Source of the DNA: JBFWWP01 sp050246115
GTDB lineage: Bacteria; Planctomycetota; UBA8108; UBA1146; JAJFFE01
Reading direction: 5' to 3'
Length of the DNA: 64,000 nt
NCBI GenBank assembly: GCA_050246115.1
Contig: JBFWWP010000003.1
Coordinates: 241,474-305,473 of the forward strand
Shown here: piece by piece, positions 53,413-61,048 of the stretch
Layout of the letters: each line of letters opens with the position of its first letter
Position numbering within the stretch: the first letter of the stretch is position 1
Translations under genes and position numbers: made by a program
Notes under the pieces: generated by a model
What the model was told of the DNA's origin: nothing
Databases searched by the model: none
The model's input: only the letters and a program-made list of their open reading frames with translations

Positions 53413-54699
53413 TCAGCCACGACTTGCCCGCAGGTGCTCGAGGTTCTTCTCGATTCGCAGGACGTTGCCCTTGCCCGAGTACTCGAGTCGATCGCTGCAC
53501 TTGTGCATGAGCAGAATCCCCAGGCCGCCGCGTCCACCGGCACGGATTCGCTGCTTTGCGCGCTCGAACGCTTCCTTGGTGTCGATCTGCGAGAGATAGT
53601 ACTCGTAGTCGAATCCCTCGCCTTCGTCTTCCACGATGAAGGTGACCTTGTTCGGGTCTACGAGGTAGTTCACCGTGACGGTGGCGTTGGTAACGTGGCG
53701 GTTACCATGCAGGACCGCGTTGTCCACGGCCTCTTTGAGCGCCGCGTACAGCGCCGTGTTTTCGGTATCGGAAAGGCCCAGGCTCTGCACCAGCCGGTTG
53801 GCGAGCTTGAGGCCCCGAGCGACGGCATCCTGGCTCGATCGAAACTGAAAGTGAACCTGCTGATTGAGGAACCGCTTGTCCTTGGGCACCCGTTTCAGTT
53901 CGGCCTCCGTGAGCACGAACAGATTCATCAGCTCGAAGGGATCCACGAGGTAGTCGTTCTCCCAGACCCGGAAGTCGGGAGCGCGCGTGACATCGGTCCC
54001 CTTCTCGTAGAGAACGATCACCGAGGTCAGTGAGTGCCGCGGGTCCGTCTTCAGAGCTTCGATGAAATCGTCCACACCGCCGACGCGGTGGTCGAGCACC
54101 ACCAAGTCGGGCTCCCATTTCTCGAGATTGGACTGCAGATCGGTGGTCGAGTGTGTGAGGTGATAGTTCCCGTTCAGTCGGGACAGGCGGCTGCGGAGAA
54201 TGTTCGTGAACGGACCTTCGATCGGTACGACAACCACGACCGAGCCAGCCTCCCCCCCGTCTTCGGGGGCGAGAACGGGAATCTCGCGAGGAACGCGATC
54301 TTGTTCGAAGGATGCTTCGCCGCCGGCGCCGGACCCGTGATCGAGGAACGTCTCCGCCTCGGTCAGCCCCTTCAGGAAGGGCACGATGCTGGTTACGCCG
54401 AGCAGGTGCATCGTCAAACCGACGTTCCGCGACACCTGGATCAGCAGCAGCGCCCCCCCGCGCTCGGTCATGGCGTTGTGAAACCGGATGATCGAGGAGA
54501 TGCCCGTGCTGTTGATGTACTGGATCTTGCGGAAGTCCAAAACCACGCGAACCTCGTTGGCCCGCAACAACTTCTCCAAGTTGGCCTCGAACTGGAGGAA
54601 GTTCGGCGCGTCGATCAGCCCTTCCATCCGGACCAGCACGTACCCCCTGGACTTGCCGGGGGTGGCTCGCTTCTCGGTCTTGACCTTGAGCTTGTGCAT
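53413..54699 (-). CDS. Fused STAS - receiver-like - HATPase anti-sigma regulatory protein
   Basis: 428 residues. Residues 1-115 are a STAS domain of the anti-anti-sigma type (YVLVRMEGLIDAPNFLQFEANLEKLL; VVLDFRKIQYINSTGISSIIRFHNAM, with the phosphorylatable Ser in NSTGIS). The middle (LEKWEPDLVVLDHRVGGVDDFIEAL) resembles a degenerate response-regulator receiver, the LVVLDH part matching the phospho-Asp strand. The last 150 are a GHKL ATPase of the RsbW/SpoIIAB kind (TALYAALKEAVDNAVLHGN; FIVEDEGEGFDYEYY; GGRGGLGILLMHKCSD). The ATG at 54699 has GGAGAGG 8 nt upstream. Confidence 0.85.
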   Translation of the reverse strand: MHKLKVKTEKRATPGKSRGYVLVRMEGLIDAPNFLQFEANLEKLLRANEVRVVLDFRKIQYINSTGISSIIRFHNAMTERGGALLLIQVSRNVGLTMHLLGVTSIVPFLKGLTEAETFLDHGSGAGGEASFEQDRVPREIPVLAPEDGGEAGSVVVVVPIEGPFTNILRSRLSRLNGNYHLTHSTTDLQSNLEKWEPDLVVLDHRVGGVDDFIEALKTDPRHSLTSVIVLYEKGTDVTRAPDFRVWENDYLVDPFELMNLFVLTEAELKRVPKDKRFLNQQVHFQFRSSQDAVARGLKLANRLVQSLGLSDTENTALYAALKEAVDNAVLHGNRHVTNATVTVNYLVDPNKVTFIVEDEGEGFDYEYYLSQIDTKEAFERAKQRIRAGGRGGLGILLMHKCSDRLEYSGKGNVLRIEKNLEHLRASRG

Positions 54700-55004
54700 T
54701 CTCTGTCCCTCTCCGAATCCACCGCTGCCGCCAGTTCGCGCCTGGGAGTAGGGTCTTGGCGTCAAACCATGAGTTCCGCCCCATTCTAGCGGCCCGGCTA
54801 CAGAGTGTAACTCCAGTTGAGGGACGGCGGGTACGAGAGGTCAGCGGCTTTGGACGGCCGCCGGGTCGGGGATCGCCGAGAATCTCGGGGCCCGTGTCGG
54901 AATCCCCTCGACGCGCTCGACTCGGACGCGACAGCCGCCGTCCCTTATTCGGAGTAGTCACTGGAAAACGAACCCGCCTCGCGACTAACATACCGTGGCG
55001 CCGA

Positions 55005-55034
55005 ATCGAGCGTTCGCCGCGCTTGCTTCGGGTC
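55005..55034 (-). repeat. Short-form dispersed repeat
   Basis: On the minus strand TAGACCCGAAGCAAGCGC, a 6-nt loop, then CGCTCGATTCGG, an imperfect hairpin of the same family as those at 599, 9229 and 14465. It lies upstream of the FabZ-like gene. Confidence 0.5.
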
Positions 55035-55099
55035 TACTTCTCCGGGGATTCGAAGACCCCCTCATGCCGGCGGCCGAGCCGGGCCCGCTCCACCCGAAA

Positions 55100-55167
55100 C
55101 GCTCTTCTTCGGCTCGCGCGCAAGGCGCTCGCTCGACATACTCGTGAATGCGGTCGATTTGGGCCTA
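55100..55167 (-). repeat. Dispersed repeat, long form, inverted
   Basis: On the minus strand TAGGCCCAAATCGACCGC, ATTCACGAGTATGTCGAGCG, then GCGAGCCGAAGAAGAGCG. It aligns along the whole length with the copies at 24676 and 31768, and ends 60 bp before the FabZ-like gene. Confidence 0.7.
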
Positions 55168-55226
55168 GTCTGGGACCTTGGGCGGGCCCTACGCCATCGC
55201 CCCGTGAATGGAAGCGGGAAGACCCT

Positions 55227-55700
55227 GTGAGTAGCGACCCCCTGATCGATCTCGCCCTGATCGACCCGAGCCTCTGCTTGTTCGACCGAGACGCCATCGA
55301 GAGGGAGAACCCGCATCGGCACGAGATGTCGCTGCTCGAGCGGGTCGTCTACTTCGACCTCGAGTCGGGCTCGGGCGCTGCGATCAAACCGGTGCGGGAG
55401 AACGAGTTCTGGGTGCGCGGGCACTTTCCGGGCCGTCCGGTGCTGCCGGGGGTGCTCATGCTGGAGGCCGCGGCCCAACTTGGTTCCTTCGTGCGGAAAC
55501 GGGTCACTCGAGATCCTTCGACGATTGGTTTTGCGGCCGCCGAAAACGTGCGCTTCAGGCGCACTATCGGGCCCGGGACCGACGTGCTCCTGATGGCTCG
55601 ATTGCGCCAAAACAAGCCTCGGGTCGCGCGGTTCGAGACCCAGGCGTTCGTCGACGGCAAACTGGTGTTCGAAGCTCTGATCACTGGGATGCTGATCTGA
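55227..55700 (+). CDS. FabZ-like 3-hydroxyacyl-ACP dehydratase
   Basis: 157 residues, hotdog fold. MSLLERVVYFDLESGSG matches the start of FabZ-type proteins, and FWVRGHFPGRPVLPGVLMLEAAAQLGSF is the active-site helix, with His in GHFPGRPVLPG and the acidic residue in LEAAAQL. It dehydrates hydroxyacyl chains in fatty acid synthesis, or acts on a related polyketide-like chain, as planctomycetes carry several FabZ paralogues. GTG at 55227 or an ATG at 55326. Confidence 0.85.
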   Translation: MSSDPLIDLALIDPSLCLFDRDAIERENPHRHEMSLLERVVYFDLESGSGAAIKPVRENEFWVRGHFPGRPVLPGVLMLEAAAQLGSFVRKRVTRDPSTIGFAAAENVRFRRTIGPGTDVLLMARLRQNKPRVARFETQAFVDGKLVFEALITGMLI

Positions 55701-55736
55701 CTTCGAAGATTCCGTCTGCGCAGGGAGGGGAATGCC

Positions 55737-55764
55737 TTGCCGGCGCGACCGACCTGGCTACAAT
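55737..55764 (+). promoter_or_regulatory. Promoter of tRNA-Ser
   Basis: TTGCCG (55737-55742), 16-bp spacer, TACAAT (55759-55764). The predicted start is near 55771, about 53 nt before the tRNA, the same spacing as at tRNA-Gly. Confidence 0.6.
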
Positions 55765-55823
55765 CCTTCACGCTCCACTGCCTTGCCACGTCGATGAGTG
55801 GACCAGCGGAGATGCCAGCCTTG

Positions 55824-55916
55824 GGAGAGGTGGCCGAGTGGTTTAAGGCGCTGGATTGCTAATCCAGTGTAGGGTTTTTTTCCCTACCGCGGGTTCAAAT
55901 CCCGCCCTCTCCGCCA
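55824..55916 (+). tRNA. tRNA-Ser (anticodon GCT)
   Basis: 93-nt class II tRNA. The acceptor stem is GGAGAGG/CCTCTCC, the anticodon GCT is in a CTGGA/TCCAG stem, and the long variable arm is TAGGG-TTTTTTT-CCCTA. The T-arm is CGCGGGTTCAAATCCCG and CCA is encoded. Confidence 0.97.
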
Positions 55917-56498
55917 TTCCTTCAACTTCCTTCTCGCCTGATTCGAGCGCAGAACCGCGCATCGTCCGCGCCCCCTTCCTTCTACCAACGTCCCGCCGCC
56001 TCGAGGCAACCCGCCGCGTCCCGGCCAGCCTCGAGGAGGAATCGGTGTCGATGCGACCGTTGCCGATGCCGCTCAGCAGTGTCGGCGGATGTGCGCGAAG
56101 ATGCAGCACCCTAGAGGACGTAGCGGAAGACGCGGTCAGCGGGCCGCGACTTCCTTCGACGACTCCTGCGACCAACTGCCTCGCGTCTCAGGTCTCGAAG
56201 AACTTCTACGCGCAGTTGGTGCCACAGCTTGCCGCTTCGATTCCCGACAGCGTGAGTCGTTCGATCGAGAACAAGAGTTCGTTGGTTGATGCGGCGTAGC
56301 TCTTTCGCGGGACACACGACAACCGCGTGTTACACTCACGACGTCCCGACAACCGAAGCAGCAGCTCTCACCAACTCGTCGCGTGGGACGCATTGGAGTG
56401 TCATCGGGACGCGAAGTTGTGAACGACGGATCAACACTTGTTTACACCTCTGCAGGTCTTTCGCCGGTAGTCACCTACGCAGGAACCTCGATTACCTT

Positions 56499-56526
56499 TT
56501 GACCTTTTTGAATCCTTAACTATGAT
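56499..56526 (+). promoter_or_regulatory. Promoter of dnaA with overlapping DnaA-box-like site
   Basis: TTGACC (56499-56504), 16-bp spacer, TATGAT (56521-56526). CTTTCCACA (56530-56538), one mismatch from TTTTCCACA, lies at the predicted start point, consistent with DnaA repressing its own gene. Confidence 0.6.
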
Positions 56527-56737
56527 CCGCTTTCCACAGTCAGAGCAGCGCCTCCAGCGCCTGACGGGCGCTCGGCAACGAGGGTAGACTTGACACTACG
56601 AGGTTGCGACGGGACTAGTTCGACCACCGACTTGCGCCGCATGTTCGGCAGGTCACGAACCGACGCTCTGCCCCCGCACTGACGACCGGGTTCCAACTTC
56701 TCCTCGGGGCTTCGACTCATACCCACCACTGGGGAAG

Positions 56738-56795
56738 TGGTTACTTCGTGGCCATCGTGATTACTTCGTGGCCGCAGTGAATTTCGTGACCACAG
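56738..56795 (+). repeat. 20-bp tandem repeats in the dnaA leader
   Basis: Two nearly perfect units (TGGTTACTTCGTGGCC..., TGATTACTTCGTGGCC...) exactly 20 bp apart are followed by a shorter third (TGAATTTCGTGACC). They end 35 bp before the dnaA ATG. Confidence 0.7.
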
Positions 56796-56829
56796 GGGAC
56801 ACGAATCGGTGAAGGGGGACAACCAGCCC

Positions 56830-58299
56830 ATGACTCACAAGAACGCGGGCCGCCCCACCGAAGACTCGATCAAAGAGGAAATCGCTTCTCGAGTCACTCG
56901 TCACCAGTACCTCACGTGGTTCGACAAACTCAACTTCATCTTCACGGGACCCAATCGGGTCTCCGTGGTCGTTCCAAACAAGTTCTACCACCAGTACCTC
57001 AAGACTCGGTTCCTCACCCTGATCAACGAGGCCGTAGAAGCCGTGACCGATCTAACCCACCCGGAGATCGAGTTCACCCTCGCCGTTGATTTGGTTTCTG
57101 CGCCACGGCCGAACGGTTCTGTCAAAGAACCTGACGACTCAGAGGGCGTCGAGCCCGATCGTGGTGCAGACTCTGGCTGGCGAAGACGGCCGTGGCATCC
57201 CCCCGAACTCGCGACGATCGGGGCCAGAGTTCCTCAACCAGCCGGTAACGGGCAACTCGAGTTCTCGGCCGCGATTCCAAGGAGCATTCCGCTCAACCCG
57301 GATTACTCCTTCGAGCACTTCATCGAAGGTCCATGTAATCGTTTGGCCCTCGCGGCGTGTCGGGCAGTCGTGGACCAACCTGGAACGTCCTTCAACCCCT
57401 TGTTCATTTATGGAAAAGTCGGTCTCGGCAAGACCCATCTCCTCCAGGCCGTAGGCCTCGGCTATGCGGCAGCGGGGTTGGGCCGAATCGTGTACCTCAC
57501 TTGCGCGACCTTCACGAACGACTTCATTGCGGCTGTGAATGCGAACGATCTCGATCGATTCCGCAAGAAGTACCGCGAAGCCGACTGCCTTCTCATTGAC
57601 GACATTCAGTTTCTAGCCAAGAAGGAACGAACCCAGGAAGAGTTTTTTCACACCTTCAACTCGATCTACAACCAGCAGAAACAAATCCTGCTCACTTCAG
57701 ATTGCTTACCTTCAGAAATCGCGGGTCTCAGTGAGCGACTGATTTCTCGGTTCAAACTCGGCCTTGTCGCCCAAATCACAGCGCCGTGTCTGGAGACGCG
57801 AACGGCGATCATTCGCCGAAAGGCCGATAAACTAGGACTCCGGATCGAGACCGACGTTGCTGAGTTCATCGCTCAACGAATTCGGGACAACGTTCGGGAA
57901 CTCGAGGGTGCCGTGCTGAGGCTACACACCCTGGTGACGATCGAGAACCAACCACTGTCCGTGGAAAGTGCGCGAACAGCTCTCGTCGATCTCATTGGCG
58001 GCGAGGCCAAGCGTGTTGGATTGGCTGAGATCCAACAGGCAGTCCTCCAAGAATTTGACATTCGCCCAGCCGAGTTACACTCCCGCAAGCGAACCCGGTC
58101 GATAGTCGTCCCGCGGCAAGTCTGCATGTACCTGGCGCGAATGCACACTGACCTGTCTCTCGGTGAGATCGGCCTGTTTTTCGGAGGACGAGATCACTCG
58201 ACAGTTCTTCACGCCGTCGAAAAAATACGAGTAGCGGTCAGTTCGGACCCACGCATCCGAAACTCGCTCGCGGCCATCGAACAACACCTGGCACCGTAA
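56830..58299 (+). CDS. dnaA: Chromosomal replication initiator DnaA
   Basis: 489 residues. Domain I is RHQYLTWFDKLNFIFTGPN. Domain III AAA+ has Walker A NPLFIYGKVGLGKTHLLQAVG, Walker B CLLIDDIQFLAKK and sensor ILLTSDCLPSEI. Domain IV, the DNA-binding part, ends with DLSLGEIGLFFGGRDHSTVLHAVEKI. It opens oriC and loads helicase. The ATG at 56830 has GGGGGAC upstream at 10 nt; a GTG at 56809 is also possible. Confidence 0.98.
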   Translation: MTHKNAGRPTEDSIKEEIASRVTRHQYLTWFDKLNFIFTGPNRVSVVVPNKFYHQYLKTRFLTLINEAVEAVTDLTHPEIEFTLAVDLVSAPRPNGSVKEPDDSEGVEPDRGADSGWRRRPWHPPELATIGARVPQPAGNGQLEFSAAIPRSIPLNPDYSFEHFIEGPCNRLALAACRAVVDQPGTSFNPLFIYGKVGLGKTHLLQAVGLGYAAAGLGRIVYLTCATFTNDFIAAVNANDLDRFRKKYREADCLLIDDIQFLAKKERTQEEFFHTFNSIYNQQKQILLTSDCLPSEIAGLSERLISRFKLGLVAQITAPCLETRTAIIRRKADKLGLRIETDVAEFIAQRIRDNVRELEGAVLRLHTLVTIENQPLSVESARTALVDLIGGEAKRVGLAEIQQAVLQEFDIRPAELHSRKRTRSIVVPRQVCMYLARMHTDLSLGEIGLFFGGRDHSTVLHAVEKIRVAVSSDPRIRNSLAAIEQHLAP

Positions 58300-59429
58300 G
58301 GCAGAGCTTCATAGGGCCCCTTCTGACCGCGGTCGAGCCGCGCCACTGCATTGGCGCAGGCGTCAGCCTCGTTGTGCCACAACGGGCGTATGATCCGCGC
58401 TGCGCTCCCTTGACGTTGAGCAAGTTTCGGCCGTCCGCCAGACTCCCTCCGATTCACCTCAGGCCTATCGGTGGGCGCGCCGTCACGAGACAAGGCGCGC
58501 AGGCCCGGCGGCACTCCGTCGCCGATCAACCGAAACCTGTGGAAACCACCCCCGAAAGCACGGGAAAACGGCTCAACTCACCACGCATGAAGCGACGGTC
58601 TCTTGCCCCTACCTACCACCGGCTGCGGATAACTCGACGAAACCTCAACGAAACACACCAATTCAAACTCGTGAGTACACATGGTCGATTCGCGACCTCG
58701 AACCTTAAAGCCATTTGAAAAAACAACTTGCAAACCTGGACCTTGAGTTTTGAACAATCTCAGAGGCTCGATGAAGAGAGACTATGAAGAGTTACTAGAG
58801 ATGAACTCCAATACTCACACTCGCTGAAAGAGGGGTCGGCTCGGATCGACTTTGGCCCTGAGGACTCGGGGTTGTGAAGCTCGCGTTTCGGTCCCCGAGA
58901 CCGGTTGCTGGAGCAGGGGGGGTCGCGATTCGTAAATCATTCTCTTTTATAAGTTTGTGTGGTCGTTCCCGACTGGATAAAGGATTGAAGTTACGCCCCG
59001 AAAACCTATAATGCGGAGCCATCCACAGCCCAACCGAGCGAGAGAGCGGTGGACCCCAGGACTCGGCGCCAAGACTCCGGGTTGGAATCGCTGCTCGAGC
59101 GAGTTGGGTCGGCCAATGAGGCTGGGTTCCAGGGTAAGCCGTTTGCGGCGGTGGAGTGGGTCGAAAGACTTCAGCGGACGGTGACGCTGCCGCTGTAGGT
59201 GACATGACGCGGTAGGTAGGTCGACCCAACAGTTCGGGTTGATGGAGGCTCCGAGGACGCCCTCGACCCGCGGGGTTGCTTTGGCTGTCTGACGCCGACG
59301 GATACCGGTTGTCGGAGATCACAGGTGCAAGGGACGACAGGGTCGTTTGGTTCCGAGTTGTGGGGCTCGGTGCAGGTCGGTCGGCCTCGAGTGAGCAATG
59401 GTGTCGGCAGCGGATCACAGGAGTGAACC
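58300..59429. other. Probable chromosome replication origin (oriC) between dnaA and dnaN
   Basis: A 1130-bp gene-free gap flanked by dnaA and dnaN. DnaA-box-like sites, each one or two bases from TTWTCCACA: GTTTCCACA (58539-58547, minus), TTATCCGCA (58624-58632, minus) and CCATCCACA (59019-59027, plus). An AT-rich stretch at about 58640-58800 and another at 58930-58990 could be the unwinding element. The last site overlaps the predicted dnaN start point. GC-skew could not be computed here. Confidence 0.6.
58985..59012 (+). promoter_or_regulatory. Promoter of dnaN
   Basis: TTGAAG (58985-58990), 16-bp spacer, TATAAT (59007-59012). The start would be near 59019, giving a leader of about 410 nt before dnaN. 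A DnaA-box-like CCATCCACA covers the start site. Confidence 0.6.
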
Positions 59430-60566
59430 TTGAAGGTCAGTTCTCAAACTCGGGTGCTACAAGAGGCGGTGCAACTCGTGTCCGGGGTTGTGCCGGGCAA
59501 TGTCACACGACCGATCTTGGCGTGCGTGCTGATCCGTGCTGACGAAGCGGGATTGACGGTTCAAGGTACTGACCTCGACGTTGGGCTGGCGGTCCGTGTC
59601 GATGAGGTGAACGTTGGCCAAGCGGGAGCCGTGGCCGTGGCGGCGAGTCGATTGCACGCGATCCTCCGTGAGACACCCTCGGAGAGCGTGTTGATCGAAA
59701 GCAGTGCCGATGGGACTCAGCTGACGATCTCGGCAGAAGGAAGCACCTTCAAGATTCCCTTGGACTCGCCGGACGAGTTTCCGATGCTCGAATTCACCCC
59801 CCCTTCGCCGGCGGTGACGATCGACCGTGAGACCTTGCTGGACTGTTTGCGCCTGACGTCGATTGCTGCGGCCCGGGACCAAACTCGGTTTCAGATGCAC
59901 AGTGTGCTGTTCGATTGCCGACCCGATGGCATCCGGTTCGTAAGTACTGATGGTAAGCGTATGGCGATCGCCGAAACCACGCTCGTCATGGAGAATCGCG
60001 ATGGAGTGAGGGCGCAGTACATCGTGCCGCTAAAGGGAGTCGAACTGCTGACGCGGATTCTGTCCATCGAGGAAGGGGTCAGCGTCGCGCTCTACCTGGA
60101 CCAGGGTCAGATCATTTACAACTCCGATCGAGTCTCGCTCTCGTGTAGGTTGGTCGAAGGGAAGTTCCCGGAGTACGAGCGTGCCTTGCCAGCACCAGGG
60201 CAGATCACCTATGAGGTTCCACGAGAAGAGTTCGGTGTGGCTCTCCGGCAAGCGTCCCTGATGACCACCAAGGAGACCAACACCGTTCTATTCAGCTTTG
60301 AAGGCAGCCGGCTCGTGTTGTCTACGAAAGCAGCGAGCTTGGGAGAGTCTCGGGTTGAGATGGAAATCGATGCGGTACAGGCTCCCAGTGGTGTCCTGAG
60401 CATCAACTTCAACCCAACCTACCTGTTGGACCTGATCAAGGTCCTGAATGTGAATACACTCCAGGCGCGCTTCAAGGACTCGAAGACAGCGGGATCCTTC
60501 GAAAGTAAGCAAGAGAAGCTCTCTTACCGTCACATTCTGATGCCGTTGGTCACTACCAGTGAGTAG
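59430..60566 (+). CDS. dnaN: DNA polymerase III beta sliding clamp
   Basis: 378 residues, a normal length. MKVSSQTRVLQEAVQLVSGVVPGNVTRPILACVLI opens the first clamp domain; ITYEVPREEFGVALRQASLMT and the end RHILMPLVTTSE (the LMPM-type C-terminus) complete the threefold repeat. The ring tethers polymerase to DNA. The TTG start has AGGAG 6 nt upstream. Its stop overlaps the GTG of dciA by 8 bp. Confidence 0.98.
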   Translation: MKVSSQTRVLQEAVQLVSGVVPGNVTRPILACVLIRADEAGLTVQGTDLDVGLAVRVDEVNVGQAGAVAVAASRLHAILRETPSESVLIESSADGTQLTISAEGSTFKIPLDSPDEFPMLEFTPPSPAVTIDRETLLDCLRLTSIAAARDQTRFQMHSVLFDCRPDGIRFVSTDGKRMAIAETTLVMENRDGVRAQYIVPLKGVELLTRILSIEEGVSVALYLDQGQIIYNSDRVSLSCRLVEGKFPEYERALPAPGQITYEVPREEFGVALRQASLMTTKETNTVLFSFEGSRLVLSTKAASLGESRVEMEIDAVQAPSGVLSINFNPTYLLDLIKVLNVNTLQARFKDSKTAGSFESKQEKLSYRHILMPLVTTSE

Positions 60567-60948
60567 CCGCACGCACCAGAGCGGCAGCTATTCGAGGGGA
60601 GGCGGTGACTTGGACAAACGGGTGAGACCGGTTGACGACCGGGGCCCGGTTCGGCAGGAGCCCGAATCCCTTGCTGCGCTGTTGCAAGAAGTGCTGCGCA
60701 AACTCGCCCCCACGGCAAAAGGCGCAGACCACCTCGAGGGCATTAATAGAGCCTGGTCGAATGTCGTGGGCCACGAAGTGGCGAGGTGGACCGAGGTAGC
60801 CAGCTATCGCGGAGGCACTTTGGTGGTGCGAGTAGCCTCGGCACCTTTGCTCGCGGAACTACGGAGTTTTGGGATTTCGAGTTTGCTCGACGGTCTGGCC
60901 GCAGAGGGTTTGGTCGGAGTCCACAAGCTGTCCTTCGTCTCACGATAG
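60559..60948 (+). CDS. dciA: DciA-like protein (DUF721)
   Basis: 129 residues. The DUF721 core is LAALLQEVLRKLAP, then INRAWSNVVGHEVARWTEVASYRGGTLVVRVASAPLLAELRSF, matching DciA, the ancestral replicative helicase loader found in bacteria lacking DnaC. Its position between dnaN and gyrB next to the origin fits. A basic, Gly-rich N-terminus precedes it. Starts at a GTG overlapping the dnaN stop. Confidence 0.88.
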   Translation: MSSRTHQSGSYSRGGGDLDKRVRPVDDRGPVRQEPESLAALLQEVLRKLAPTAKGADHLEGINRAWSNVVGHEVARWTEVASYRGGTLVVRVASAPLLAELRSFGISSLLDGLAAEGLVGVHKLSFVSR

Positions 60949-60985
60949 CCCGGAAGCCCGGATGAAGCCGAGGAGGCAGCGTGGT

Positions 60986-61014
60986 TAGACCCGAATCAAG
61001 CGTATTCACGAACA
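60986..61014 (+). repeat. Half-copy of the dispersed repeat upstream of gyrB
   Basis: TAGACCCGAATCAAGCGTAT then TCACGAACAG, matching the first part of the long form (24676, 31768), with the rest missing. It lies 35 bp before the gyrB ATG. Confidence 0.55.
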
Positions 61015-61048
61015 GCCGGGACGAGTTCAAGATCTTTGTGAGGGGGCA

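Larger units (their letters stand above)
55917..56829. other. dnaA upstream region
   Basis: About 900 bp. It holds the dnaA promoter (56499-56526), a DnaA-box-like CTTTCCACA (56530-56538) and three 20-bp direct repeats (56738-56795). The part from 55917 to 56490 has no feature I can support; its long frames are on both strands and lack ribosome sites. Confidence 0.5.
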
